A stretch of 64,000 nucleotides of DNA from Syntrophales bacterium. Its GTDB lineage: Bacteria > Desulfobacterota > Syntrophia > Syntrophales > PHBD01. The translations under genes were made by a program, and so were the position numbers. Under the pieces are notes generated by a model. It made no database searches. It had not been told where the DNA came from and saw nothing but the letters and a program-made list of their open reading frames with translations. Location: the NCBI GenBank assembly GCA_035363115.1, contig DAOSEM010000003.1, positions 248,001-312,000 of the forward strand, in the 5' to 3' direction. Shown one piece after another: positions 43,181 through 51,413 of this stretch (positions are counted from its first letter, which is position 1; each line of letters starts with the position of its first letter).

Positions 43181-44203
43181 ATGGAAAAACGGTTGATCAA
43201 GAAGGACGCCCTCGGGGGCATCATCAGGAAGATCGGTGAGGACGGACCCGTGTTCGCGCCGGTGAAAGTGGAGGACAACGTCCTCTTCAAGCTGCTGGAA
43301 AAAGGGGACGAGCCCCTCACATCCTTCTCCAACAGCAAAAACGCACCGAAAAACTTCTTTTTCCCGCGGACGGAAGTGATGATGCGCTACACGAGGACGC
43401 CGAAGGGAACGGAGTTTGCGAGCCTGGAAGCGGAAAGCGGACAGGCGGTACTCTTCGGTGTGCGCCCCTGCGACGCCCGGAGCTTTGCCCTCCTGGACAT
43501 GCTCTTCGATCAGGAAAAATACAGGGATCCCTTCTGGATCGACAAGCGGAACAAGACGACCATCGTGGCCATGGCCTGCAGCCGTCCTCCCTACACGACC
43601 TGCTTCTGCACGTCCGTGGGGGGACACCCGGTTTCATCCGAGGGGGCCGACGTCCTCCTGACGGACCTGGGAGATCAGTTCCTGGCGGAATTCGTGACCG
43701 AAAAGGGGTCGAAACTCCTGAAGTATTTCGGTGATGTCCAGGCCGACGAAGGGGCGGCGAAGAAGAAGGAAGAGATCGCCGCGCAGGCCGAGCAGGCCAT
43801 TTCGTCGAAGATCCCCGCGAAGGAGATCAAGCCGATCCTGGATGTGAACTTCGAGCATCCCTTCTGGAACACGATCCACCAGAAATGCCTTGCCTGCGGG
43901 ACCTGTACGTACCTGTGCCCCACATGCCATTGCTTCGACATCAGCGACGAAATGAAGTACGGCGACGGCCGGCGCCTGCGGAACTGGGACTCCTGCATGT
44001 ACTGGCTGTTTACGAAGGAGACGTCAGGGCACAACCCGAGGATGACCCAGAAGGAGCGCTGGCGCCAGCGGACGATGCACAAGTTCAAGTATTATGTGGA
44101 CAATTTCGATGCCATCGCCTGCGTGGGCTGCGGGCGTTGCGTGATGTACTGCCCCGTCAACATCGACATCCGGAAAATCGTCGAGGATATTTCGAAACTA
44201 TAA
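43181..44203 (+). CDS. FlxB-like 4Fe-4S protein (sulfhydrogenase beta-subunit type)
   Basis: 340 residues. The N-terminal region (FGVRPCDARSFALLDMLF, and ACSRPPYTTCFCTSVGG) is as in HydB/AsrA/FlxB-type subunits. Two C-terminal ferredoxin-like motifs are KCLACGTCTYLCPTCHCFD and CVGCGRCVMYCPVNIDI. Such subunits pass electrons between the NAD(P)H-oxidising FAD subunit and the rest of the complex. AAGGGACGTT precedes the ATG. It is followed after 15 bases by the FlxA-like gene. Confidence 0.86.
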   Translation: MEKRLIKKDALGGIIRKIGEDGPVFAPVKVEDNVLFKLLEKGDEPLTSFSNSKNAPKNFFFPRTEVMMRYTRTPKGTEFASLEAESGQAVLFGVRPCDARSFALLDMLFDQEKYRDPFWIDKRNKTTIVAMACSRPPYTTCFCTSVGGHPVSSEGADVLLTDLGDQFLAEFVTEKGSKLLKYFGDVQADEGAAKKKEEIAAQAEQAISSKIPAKEIKPILDVNFEHPFWNTIHQKCLACGTCTYLCPTCHCFDISDEMKYGDGRRLRNWDSCMYWLFTKETSGHNPRMTQKERWRQRTMHKFKYYVDNFDAIACVGCGRCVMYCPVNIDIRKIVEDISKL

Positions 44204-44218
44204 TTTCGGGAGAGCGCA

Positions 44219-45058
44219 ATGCAGAATCCATATGTACCCTACCCCGTGGAAGTGATCAAGATCGTCACCGAGGTGGACACCAAGGACATCAAGACCTTCC
44301 GCTTCGCCTTCCTCAATAAGGAGGACGAGGAAAAGTTCCGGTACACCCCCGGCCAGTTCGGGGAGCTGTCCATCTTCGGCAAGGGCGAGTCCCCCATCGG
44401 AATCGCGTCATCTCCCACCCAGCAGGGATACGTCGAATTCACGGTTCAGAAGGCCGGCGTCGTCACGTCGGCCCTCCACGAAATGGAGGAAGGAACCCGG
44501 ATGGGGCTCCGCGGGCCCCTGGGCAACTCCTGGCCCATCGAATTCCTGGAGGGCAAGAACATCGTCATCGTGGGCGGCGGATTCGCCTTCACGACGTTGC
44601 GCTCCCTGATCAATTACATGATCCACGGGGACAACCGGAAGCGCTTCGGCAAGATCACCGTCGTCTATGGCGCCCGCAACCCGGGACTTCTCATCTACAA
44701 GGATGAGTTGGAAGCCTGGTCCAAGAGGGACGATATCGACCTGAACGTGACCGTCGACAAGGGAGACGCTGGCTGGAAGGGGCGGGAGGGATTCGTTCCC
44801 ACGGTCTGCAAGGAGGTGGCGCCCAGTTCGGAGAACGCCGTGACGGTCATCTGCGGTCCGCCGGTCATGATCCGCTTCACCCTGCCGGTCTTCTTCGATC
44901 TTGGGTTCTCCAAGGAGAACATCATCACGTCCCTCGAAATGAGGATGAAGTGCGGCATCGGGAAGTGCGGTCGCTGCAACGTCGGCAGCAAGTACGTCTG
45001 CAAGGACGGCCCCGTGTTCACCCTGGCGGAGCTGGACAAGCTGACGAAAGAATACTGA
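44219..45058 (+). CDS. FlxA-like FAD/NAD(P)-binding subunit (sulfhydrogenase gamma type)
   Basis: 279 residues of the ferredoxin-NADP reductase-like fold. FAD region: FRYTPGQFGELSIFG and SPIGIASSPTQ (in place of RxYS). NAD(P) region: NIVIVGGGFAFTTLRSL and VICGPPVMI. The C-terminal [2Fe-2S] motif is MKCGIGKCGRCNVGSKYVC. It is the predicted NAD(P)H site of the Hdr complex. It is followed by a terminator hairpin at 45119, so it ends this transcript. Confidence 0.87.
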   Translation: MQNPYVPYPVEVIKIVTEVDTKDIKTFRFAFLNKEDEEKFRYTPGQFGELSIFGKGESPIGIASSPTQQGYVEFTVQKAGVVTSALHEMEEGTRMGLRGPLGNSWPIEFLEGKNIVIVGGGFAFTTLRSLINYMIHGDNRKRFGKITVVYGARNPGLLIYKDELEAWSKRDDIDLNVTVDKGDAGWKGREGFVPTVCKEVAPSSENAVTVICGPPVMIRFTLPVFFDLGFSKENIITSLEMRMKCGIGKCGRCNVGSKYVCKDGPVFTLAELDKLTKEY

Positions 45059-45118
45059 AGCGGCGGGCCTTTCGAAAAACGTCGGCTGTATTCCAAAGCC
45101 GCAAAGGGAGTCGACTCC

Positions 45119-45145
45119 GGGGAGCTTCAGGGCTCCCCTTTTTAT
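45119..45145 (+). terminator. Rho-independent terminator after the Hdr-Flx operon
   Basis: A perfect 7-bp stem (GGGGAGC/GCTCCCC) with loop TTCAGG, followed by TTTTTAT. It separates the flxA-like gene from nfnA, with only 12 bases from the T-run to the nfnA start. This means nfnAB may be read through partially or by a promoter I cannot identify. Confidence 0.75.
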
Positions 45146-45157
45146 GTCAGGGGGGAT

Positions 45158-46000
45158 ATGACTTTGTACACGGTGGTGGAAGCGCGGCAATTGTCCGAGG
45201 CGGTCTTCCGGATGGAGATTCTGGCACCGGAGATTGCCCGGAAAAGAAAAGCCGGTCAGTTCGTGATCCTCAAGATCGACGAGAGGGGAGAGCGCATCCC
45301 GCTGACCATTGTCGAGTCGGACGCAGGCCGGGGTACGATTACGATCATTTACCAGGTCGTGGGGAAGACGACGGCGGCCATGTCCGCCCTGAAGGCGGGG
45401 GATGCCTTCCAGGATGTTCAGGGTCCCCTGGGAAATCCAACGGACATTGAGATCTTCGGCCATGTCGTCTGCGTCGGCGGAGGCGTCGGCGTCGGGGTTA
45501 TCTACCCCATCACGAAGGCCCTCAAGGAAAAGGGGAACCGGGTGACCTCCATCATCGGTGCCCGGACGAAGGACCTGATCATTCTCGAAGAGGAAATGCG
45601 CGCCGCCAGCGACGAACTCGTGGTCTGCACGGATGACGGGAGCTATGGATTCCATGGATTCGTCAGCACCGTCCTGCAGCAGATCATCGACCGCGGCGAA
45701 AAGGTCGACCATGTCTTCGCCATCGGACCGGTGCCCATGATGAGGGTGGTGGCAAATCTGACACGGCCTTACGCCATTCCGACGACCGTCAGCCTGAACC
45801 CGATCATGGTGGACGCCACCGGGATGTGTGGTGCCTGCCGGGTGGAAGTCGGCGGGAAGACGAAATTCACCTGCGTTGATGGACCGGAGTTTGACGGGCA
45901 CCAGGTGAACTTCGACCTTCTTGCCAGCCGGCTCAGGATGTACTGCGAAGAGGAAAAGCAGTCCTACGAAAAGCACAGGTGCGGGTCGCATGGAAACTGA
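45158..46000 (+). CDS. nfnA: NADH-dependent ferredoxin:NADP oxidoreductase subunit A (NfnA)
   Basis: 280 residues, related to dihydroorotate dehydrogenase B electron-transfer subunits. FAD region AGQFVILKIDERGERIPLTIVE; NAD region VVCVGGGVGVGVIYPITKAL; C-terminal [2Fe-2S] ligands MVDATGMCGACRVEVGGKTKFTCVDGPEF. In Nfn this subunit binds NAD and the [2Fe-2S] cluster. GGGGGG four to nine bases before the ATG is the ribosome site. The gene overlaps nfnB by 11 bases. Confidence 0.92.
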   Translation: MTLYTVVEARQLSEAVFRMEILAPEIARKRKAGQFVILKIDERGERIPLTIVESDAGRGTITIIYQVVGKTTAAMSALKAGDAFQDVQGPLGNPTDIEIFGHVVCVGGGVGVGVIYPITKALKEKGNRVTSIIGARTKDLIILEEEMRAASDELVVCTDDGSYGFHGFVSTVLQQIIDRGEKVDHVFAIGPVPMMRVVANLTRPYAIPTTVSLNPIMVDATGMCGACRVEVGGKTKFTCVDGPEFDGHQVNFDLLASRLRMYCEEEKQSYEKHRCGSHGN

Positions 46001-47405
46001 ACCGAAAAAGGAAAAGAAGGAGAAGATCCCCCGGCAGGCGATGCCGGAGCAGGCCCCGGCGGACCGGATCAGGAACTTCGACGAGGTTCCTCTCGGATAT
46101 GATACCGAGACGGCGATTCTCGAGGCGAAGCGCTGCATCCAGTGCAAGAAGCCCGGGTGCATCGAGGGATGTCCCGTCGACGTCCGGATTCCCGAGTTCA
46201 TCAAGCGGATCGCCGATGGGGATTTCCTGGGCGCCGCCCGCACGCTGAAGGAAACGAACAGCCTGCCCGCCGTCTGCGGGCGGGTCTGCCCGCAGGAAGA
46301 CCAGTGCGAGAAGTTCTGCATCCTCGGGAAGAAGGGCGAGCCGGTGGCCATCGGCCGCCTCGAGCGGTTCGCGGCGGACTACGAACGGAACACGGGCCAG
46401 GTGGCTGCCCCGGAAAAGCCGGCTTCGAACGGCAGGAAGATCGCCGTTGTGGGAGCGGGTCCGTCCGGACTGACCATCGCCGGAGACCTGGTGAAACTGG
46501 GCTACGAGGTCACCATTTATGAGGCCCTCCACAAGGCGGGCGGCGTCCTGGTGTATGGGATTCCCGAGTTCCGGCTGCCCAAGGCCATCGTGGAGGCGGA
46601 GGTGGACTACCTTCGCAGCCTGGGAGTCAAGATCGTCCTGAATGCTCTGGTCGGACGGATCAAGACGGTGGACGAACTTTTCGAAGAGGGCTATGACGCC
46701 GTCTATCTTGCAGTGGGTGCCGGCGCCCCTGTCTTCATGAACATTCCCGGGGAGAACCTGAGCGGCATCTACTCGGCCAACGAGTACCTGACCCGGTCGA
46801 ACCTCATGAAGGCTTACCGGTTTCCCGAGTACGACACCCCCATCGTCCGAGGGAAGAACGTGGCTGTCATCGGCGGGGGCAACGTGGCCATGGATTCCGT
46901 GAGAACGGCCCTGCGCCTGGGGGCGGAGAATGCCTACATTATCTACCGGCGGAGCGAGGCGGAGATGCCCGCCCGGATCGAAGAAGTTCACCACGCCAAG
47001 GAAGAGGGCGTACAGTTCAAACTGCTGACGAATCCGGTCGAATATATCGGCGACAAGGACGGATGGGTGACGGGGATCCGTTGCCTGCGCATGGAACTGG
47101 GTGAACCGGATGCCTCGGGGAGGAGAAGTCCAGTTCCTGTCCCGGGTTCTGAATTCGTCATCGACGTCGATACGGTGGTCGTGGCCGTGGGGACCATGGC
47201 CAATCCCATCGTTCCCTCCACAACCCCGGGTCTCGAGACGAACCGCTGGGGCTATATTATCACGAGGGGGGAGTCCGGGGAGACGACGCGAAAGGGCGTC
47301 TATGCCGGCGGAGACATCGTTACCGGCTCGGCCACGGTCATCCTGGCCATGGGGGCGGGTCGGAAAGCGGCCCAGGCCATCGACGCCTATCTCTCTGGGA
47401 AATAG
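45990..47405 (+). CDS. nfnB: NADH-dependent ferredoxin:NADP oxidoreductase subunit B (NfnB)
   Basis: 471 residues, glutamate synthase small-subunit-like. It has the N-terminal cluster motif KRCIQCKKPGCIEGCPVDV and CGRVCPQEDQCEKFC, the FAD site IAVVGAGPSGLTIAG, and the NADPH site VAVIGGGNVAMDSV. The C-terminal GGDIVTGSATVILAMG completes it. NfnAB couples NADH and reduced ferredoxin to NADPH by bifurcation. Its closest match within the window is the embedded domain of the HdrA fusion, so the two may be related by duplication. A hairpin at 47513-47546 follows. Confidence 0.93.
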   Translation: METEPKKEKKEKIPRQAMPEQAPADRIRNFDEVPLGYDTETAILEAKRCIQCKKPGCIEGCPVDVRIPEFIKRIADGDFLGAARTLKETNSLPAVCGRVCPQEDQCEKFCILGKKGEPVAIGRLERFAADYERNTGQVAAPEKPASNGRKIAVVGAGPSGLTIAGDLVKLGYEVTIYEALHKAGGVLVYGIPEFRLPKAIVEAEVDYLRSLGVKIVLNALVGRIKTVDELFEEGYDAVYLAVGAGAPVFMNIPGENLSGIYSANEYLTRSNLMKAYRFPEYDTPIVRGKNVAVIGGGNVAMDSVRTALRLGAENAYIIYRRSEAEMPARIEEVHHAKEEGVQFKLLTNPVEYIGDKDGWVTGIRCLRMELGEPDASGRRSPVPVPGSEFVIDVDTVVVAVGTMANPIVPSTTPGLETNRWGYIITRGESGETTRKGVYAGGDIVTGSATVILAMGAGRKAAQAIDAYLSGK

Positions 47406-47512
47406 AAGTTCCGAGGGGAGAATTCGTCCCGGTTCGGGAAGGCGATTCCCGGAGCCGATGGAACGGGAAGCCATCCCGCGAAAAGACGGAACCCCGGGAC
47501 AGCGGAAAGAAA

Positions 47513-47546
47513 TAAAAAAAGCGCCTCACATCGAGGCGCTTTTTTG
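47513..47546. terminator. Bidirectional terminator between nfnB and atpB
   Basis: A 7-bp stem GCGCCTC/GAGGCGC (47521-47539) with a 5-base loop, flanked by an A-tract (47513-47520) and a T-tract (47540-47546). It can stop transcription from nfnB (plus) and from atpB (minus). Confidence 0.85.
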
Positions 47547-47566
47547 TTGCGTTGATTTCTGCCGGA

Positions 47567-48223
47567 TCAGTGATGCTCTTCCATGGCCCCTGCAATGTAC
47601 ATCATGGAAAGAAGCATGAATACGAGGGTCTGGATGAAGGAGATCAGAACCTTCAGGATGTAGATGGGCAGCGGGATCAGGAGTGGAACGAGGATCAACA
47701 GAACGATGATCACGATGTGCCCGCCTTCGATGTTCCCGAAGAGCCGCACCGACAGGGACAGGGGACGGGACAGGTGGCTGATGATCTCGATGGGCAGCAT
47801 CAGGGGGATGAGCCACCAGACCGGTCCGAGGAACTGTTTGAAGTACTTGAGGCCCTGGATCTGGACGCCCACCACGTGAGTCAACACGAATACGATGAGC
47901 GCCATGGCGATGGTCATGTTCAAGCTTGATGTCGGAGAGACGAATCCGGGGACAAGACCGAGGAGGTTGGAAACCAGAATGAAGAGTCCCAGCGTCGCGA
48001 TCAGCGGGAAGAATTTTTTGCCCTGTTCCCCCATGGTATCGACGAGCAGCGAGTTGAGGGCTCCCACGACGACCTCCATGACGTTCTGGAAACGCCCCGG
48101 ATAAACCGACATTCTACGGGTGGCCAGAAAACCGCAGAGAGCCAGAAGCGCCATAATCAGCCACGTATGCGTGACATGGTCGGCAACGCCGGGAATGTGA
48201 ACAAACAGAAATTCGCCGTGCAT
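47567..48223 (-). CDS. atpB: ATP synthase F0 subunit a
   Basis: 218 residues, polytopic, with the essential arginine in RPLSLSVRLFGNIEGGH in the fourth hydrophobic block. The C-terminal block FIQTLVFMLLSMMYIAG is normal. It forms the proton or sodium half-channels at the c-ring. It is the last gene of an atpZ-atpI-atpB group; the terminator at 47513 follows it directly, so atpE is not here. I cannot tell from this whether the ion is Na+ or H+. Confidence 0.94.
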   Translation of the reverse strand: MHGEFLFVHIPGVADHVTHTWLIMALLALCGFLATRRMSVYPGRFQNVMEVVVGALNSLLVDTMGEQGKKFFPLIATLGLFILVSNLLGLVPGFVSPTSSLNMTIAMALIVFVLTHVVGVQIQGLKYFKQFLGPVWWLIPLMLPIEIISHLSRPLSLSVRLFGNIEGGHIVIIVLLILVPLLIPLPIYILKVLISFIQTLVFMLLSMMYIAGAMEEHH

Positions 48224-48226
48224 GTT

Positions 48227-48652
48227 CTATAAAACCTCCTCAACGCAATTTTTTTTTGAGAATACCAGAACCGCCGTCAGCACGATGTTCATCACCACCA
48301 CGGAAAGACCGACAAGCAGGCCGATGATATCCACAAGGGACTGGCTGATCAGGATGTAAAGCACCACGGCCGTAACGGCGAGGCGCAGGTAGTATTTCAA
48401 GAGCAGGGCGGACTTGGCTTTCCCGGAGAGGTTGGAGAATATCTTCCGCAGGTCCCGGTCGAGCCAGTGGAAATTGACGATGCTGATGAAACCGCCCAGA
48501 AGGATTCCATAGGTGAACGGTGCGGACATCAGCAAAACACTGATGATCAGACAAACCGCCAGCACGAGCCAGTTTGTGATTTCAAGTCTTGCCTGGAGGG
48601 GGTCTTTTTCGATGCGGTTCACTTTTAATGTATCGGATGACGGGTTCCTCAT
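48227..48652 (-). CDS. atpI: ATP synthase subunit I
   Basis: 141 residues with four predicted membrane segments (TNWLVLAVCLIISVLL, the GILLGGFISIVNF region, YYLRLAVTAVVLYILIS and LVGLSVVVMNIVLTAVLVF). This is the ATP_synt_I family, which assists c-ring assembly or Mg2+ uptake. It overlaps atpZ if ATG 48652 is used; a GTG at about 48622 is a shorter alternative. The gene ends four bases before atpB begins. Confidence 0.82.
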   Translation of the reverse strand: MRNPSSDTLKVNRIEKDPLQARLEITNWLVLAVCLIISVLLMSAPFTYGILLGGFISIVNFHWLDRDLRKIFSNLSGKAKSALLLKYYLRLAVTAVVLYILISQSLVDIIGLLVGLSVVVMNIVLTAVLVFSKKNCVEEVL

Positions 48653-48875
48653 CCGTCGCGCTTCTCTGGATCATCAGGTAGATGTTCCGGAATCCGACGA
48701 TCACGCCGACCGCCAGAAACAGGAACATGAAGTAATGATTATCCGTTCCCAGTTTCCGGTCCAGCCAGGCTCCGAAATAGAGCCCACCGAAAATGGTCAA
48801 TACCATCGCGATTCCGATGGTGCTTGCGTATGCCAACTGGATCAGGGACTGCCTGTCTGATTTGTCCCATTTCAT
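48582..48875 (-). CDS. atpZ: AtpZ/AtpI-type small F0 membrane protein
   Basis: About 97 residues with two membrane hairpins (YASTIGIAMVLTIFGGLYFGAWLDRKLG and YFMFLFLAVGVIVGFRNIYLMI), as in AtpZ (ATPase_gene1 family). The start is ATG 48875, with GGGGGCGCG immediately upstream; ATG 48896 is a seven-residue-longer alternative. It overlaps atpI by 71 bases. It leads the operon. Confidence 0.8.
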   Translation of the reverse strand: MKWDKSDRQSLIQLAYASTIGIAMVLTIFGGLYFGAWLDRKLGTDNHYFMFLFLAVGVIVGFRNIYLMIQRSATDEEPVIRYIKSEPHRKRPPPGKT

Positions 48876-48927
48876 CGCGCCCCCTATCATGGCCACCGGC
48901 GAATGTCAACGAAAATAAGGTCGAGAA

Positions 48928-48933
48928 ATTATA
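48928..48933 (-). promoter_or_regulatory. Candidate -10 element for atpZ-atpI-atpB
   Basis: On the minus strand the sequence TATAAT lies 53-58 bases upstream of the atpZ start. The -35 region at a 17-base spacing (TACCTA on the minus strand) is weak, so this is only a candidate sigma-70-type promoter. On the plus strand an overlapping TATACT could serve the gene at 49104. Confidence 0.35.
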
Positions 48934-49103
48934 CTGTTATTTCGGGTCGATAGGTATCGAAAATGGCACGTCGGGAAGCCTCCCGGCGGCTCGTTTCGTC
49001 TTGCCTGCAACACTTCTCTATGATATTGACGGTTTCGAGTCAATGCGCGGCAAAAAAGAAAAAACCTGGTGCAAACAGGGTCCGTTGCGGGAGGTGAACG
49101 GGA

Positions 49104-49427
49104 ATGACTCTTCTCATTGGCGGCGCCGTTGCCACGGTCTGCGGTCTCATCGGGATCATGTTCTGGGGGCACCAGTTTCTCGTCATTGTCCAGGGCGGGC
49201 TGCCCGTTGTTCTGATCATGGGCGGCATTCTTGCCATGTATGTCGGATTCGACGATATTCAGGACAAGATCCGGGAGGATCGCCACAAGAACGAAGAAAA
49301 GCTGGACAAGGCCCGGGAAGAGATCGAGCTCGCCAAGGCCAGGGCCGAGCAGTACAGGGAAGAAGTGGAGCGGCTGCGCCGCGAGGTCAGCCAGCAGAAT
49401 CAATCCCGGACGGATAATAATGCTTGA
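49104..49427 (+). CDS. Small membrane protein with coiled-coil tail, unknown function
   Basis: 107 residues. Two hydrophobic segments at the N-terminus (LLIGGAVATVCGLIGIMFWG and FLVIVQGGLPVVLIMGGILAMYVGF) are followed by a charged helical tail (about residues 55-107) rich in Glu, Arg and Lys with heptad-like spacing, probably a coiled coil. GGGAGGTGAACGGGA upstream of the ATG is a good ribosome site. It is divergent from atpZ and alone. The architecture recalls small membrane-anchored regulators, but nothing specific is recognised. Confidence 0.7.
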   Translation: MTLLIGGAVATVCGLIGIMFWGHQFLVIVQGGLPVVLIMGGILAMYVGFDDIQDKIREDRHKNEEKLDKAREEIELAKARAEQYREEVERLRREVSQQNQSRTDNNA

Positions 49428-49552
49428 CAGGTAACGGTCGATCCCATAGGAGTGAAAACCTATTTTTTGTTTTGAGGAACCAGACGTGATTTCGGACACC
49501 ACATTCCGAGCATCCATGAAAACCCTTCTCGCCCAGCCTTATATGTATTGAT

Positions 49553-49588
49553 GCCTGCTTCCTGCCGCTGCCCGGTGGGAAAGCAGGC
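49553..49588 (+). promoter_or_regulatory. Hairpin 1 in the 436-bp gap before dctP
   Basis: GCCTGCTT (49553-49560) and AAGCAGGC (49581-49588) form an 8-bp stem around a 20-base loop. The short following T-run does not look like a strong terminator. The gap 49428-49862 has no convincing gene; it is the likely location of the TRAP operon's promoter. Confidence 0.45.
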
Positions 49589-49719
49589 TTCTCCCAGCTT
49601 TATCGTCCGTCCCTTTCACCCTACAAATTCATAACCCGAAGCGGGAAATTGCGGTTTCATGATGTTTTACAGCATCCAGGCCCGATATTATTTCTGTTCC
49701 ACGTGTTACGCCTACCGGC

Positions 49720-49756
49720 GGCCTGCCTGTCCGACCGTCGAGCGAACAGGCAGGCC
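49720..49756 (+). promoter_or_regulatory. Hairpin 2 in the gap before dctP
   Basis: A perfect 11-bp stem GGCCTGCCTGT/ACAGGCAGGCC with a 15-base loop, shortly before dctP. It shares the GCCTGC core with hairpin 1. No T-tract follows; it could be an RNA structure in the leader of the transporter mRNA or a binding site. Confidence 0.45.
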
Positions 49757-49862
49757 TTCCATGAGTGGAAACGGCGGCTGCGGCACGGATCCCCGGAATC
49801 CGGAAACCATGCCGGCCGGCTGACATGACGACCATTCTTCATTACCAGGAGGGAGAGAAATC

Positions 49863-50891
49863 ATGAAAAGAATCATCCGGATCGCATTGGCAGTCCTCTT
49901 GCTGGGGGTGTTCTCCGGCCTGACCACCGCCTGGGCGGGGCCGACCCAGTTGACCTACAGCATCTTTTTCCCGCCGAATCACGGCCAGAAAGTGGCTGCC
50001 GACGCATGGGCCAAGGAAGTGGAAAAGCGGACCCAGGGGCAGGTGAAAATCCAGGTCTTCGCCGGAGGATCCCTTACCCAGGCGGATCAGTGCTACGATG
50101 GCGTCGTAAAGGGAATCTCCGACATGTGCATGTCCGCGTTCGCATACACCCGCGGCCGTTTTCCCGTCATGGAGGCGCTGGATCTTCCTCTCGGGTACCC
50201 GAACGGCCGGACCGCGACCAGGGTGGCCAACGAGTTCTATCAGAAACTGAAGCCCCGGGAACTGAATCAGGTCAAGGTTCTCTATCTGCATGCTCACGGA
50301 CCGGGGCTCCTGCATACCGTAAAGCCGGTACGGAAACTGGAAGACCTGAGGGGTATGAAGATCCGTTCGACGGGTCTCAGCGCGAAGGTCATCAAAGCCC
50401 TGGGAGCCGTTCCGGTTGCCATGCCCCAGGGGTCGACCTATGAATCCCTGCAGAAGGGGGTTGTGGAAGGGACGATCGGTCCCATTGAGGTTCTCAAGGG
50501 ATGGAAGCAGGCGGAGGTGATCAAGAATACGACGGAATGCCGTGATATCGGCTACACCACGGCGATGTTCGTTGTCATGAACCTAAAAAAATGGAACTCC
50601 CTGCCTCCGAATGTCCGTAAGGCCATGGAGGATGTGAGCACCGAATGGATTGACGTACACGGCAAGGCCTGGGACGACCTCGATGCCGAGGGGAGGGCAT
50701 ACAGCCTCAAGCTTGGCAATAAAATCCTCCCGCTTTCGAAGGCCGAGAGTCTTCGCTGGAGGAAGGCCGTTGATCCCGTGATCGACGAATACGTAAATAC
50801 CGTGAAGGCGAGCGGGGTGTCCGGGAAATCAGTGGTCCAGGAAGCCGAACTCCTGATTGGGAAGTCGGGTCGTCCAGCCAAGAAGAAGTAG
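49863..50891 (+). CDS. dctP: TRAP transporter solute-binding protein (DctP family)
   Basis: 342 residues with an N-terminal signal peptide (MKRIIRIALAVLLLGVFSGLTTAWA) and the DctP fold (WAKEVEKRTQGQVKIQVFAGGSLT; LRGMKIRSTGLSAKVIKALG; MPQGSTYESLQKGVVEGTIGP). The conserved arginine that binds the carboxylate of the ligand is in KIRSTG. It presents a carboxylic acid to DctQM. AGGAGGGAGAGAAATC precedes the ATG. The specific ligand is not readable. Confidence 0.92.
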   Translation: MKRIIRIALAVLLLGVFSGLTTAWAGPTQLTYSIFFPPNHGQKVAADAWAKEVEKRTQGQVKIQVFAGGSLTQADQCYDGVVKGISDMCMSAFAYTRGRFPVMEALDLPLGYPNGRTATRVANEFYQKLKPRELNQVKVLYLHAHGPGLLHTVKPVRKLEDLRGMKIRSTGLSAKVIKALGAVPVAMPQGSTYESLQKGVVEGTIGPIEVLKGWKQAEVIKNTTECRDIGYTTAMFVVMNLKKWNSLPPNVRKAMEDVSTEWIDVHGKAWDDLDAEGRAYSLKLGNKILPLSKAESLRWRKAVDPVIDEYVNTVKASGVSGKSVVQEAELLIGKSGRPAKKK

Positions 50892-50930
50892 TAGCGGACC
50901 GCCCGGAGACGTGCAGCAGAGGGGAGCACC

Positions 50931-51413
50931 ATGCCCTGGAAACGGAGATACCTGAAGACAATCGGGTTTGCGAACGGCATTGCCTGCGCGGGCATTGTGG
51001 CCATGATGTTCCTGACCTGCGCGGATGTCATCCTGCGCCTGGCCCGGTATCCCATTCCCGGGACGTATGAAATCGTGGGTTTTCTGGGAACGGTCGTCAC
51101 GGCGTTTGCCCTGGGGCAGACATCCATCGAGCGGGGACATATTGCCGTGGAGTTTCTGACCTCCAGGCTGCCGGTCCGATGGCAGCTCTACATCGACGGC
51201 CTGGAGGCCGTGGCCGGCGCATTGCTGTTCGGTATCCTGGCCTGGCAGAGCGCTGTCTACGCACGGGACCTGCAGGCCAGCGGCGAGGTGTCCCTGACCC
51301 TGGCCATGCCGATTTCGCCGTTTGCCTGGGGAATCGCCGTCGGCTGTGCTCTCCTCTGCTGTGTCCTCATTGTTGACCTGGTTCGTTTTGCCAGGAGGGT
51401 CTGGTTTTCGTGA
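50931..51413 (+). CDS. dctQ: TRAP transporter small permease (DctQ family)
   Basis: 160 residues with four hydrophobic segments. Family pattern: IGFANGIACAGIVAMMFLTCADVILRLARYPIPGTYEIVGFLG, then GQTSIERGHIAVEFLTSRLP. AGGGGAGCACC precedes the ATG. Its last bases overlap the dctM GTG (GTGA), so the two are translationally coupled. It is 39 bases after dctP. Confidence 0.91.
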   Translation: MPWKRRYLKTIGFANGIACAGIVAMMFLTCADVILRLARYPIPGTYEIVGFLGTVVTAFALGQTSIERGHIAVEFLTSRLPVRWQLYIDGLEAVAGALLFGILAWQSAVYARDLQASGEVSLTLAMPISPFAWGIAVGCALLCCVLIVDLVRFARRVWFS

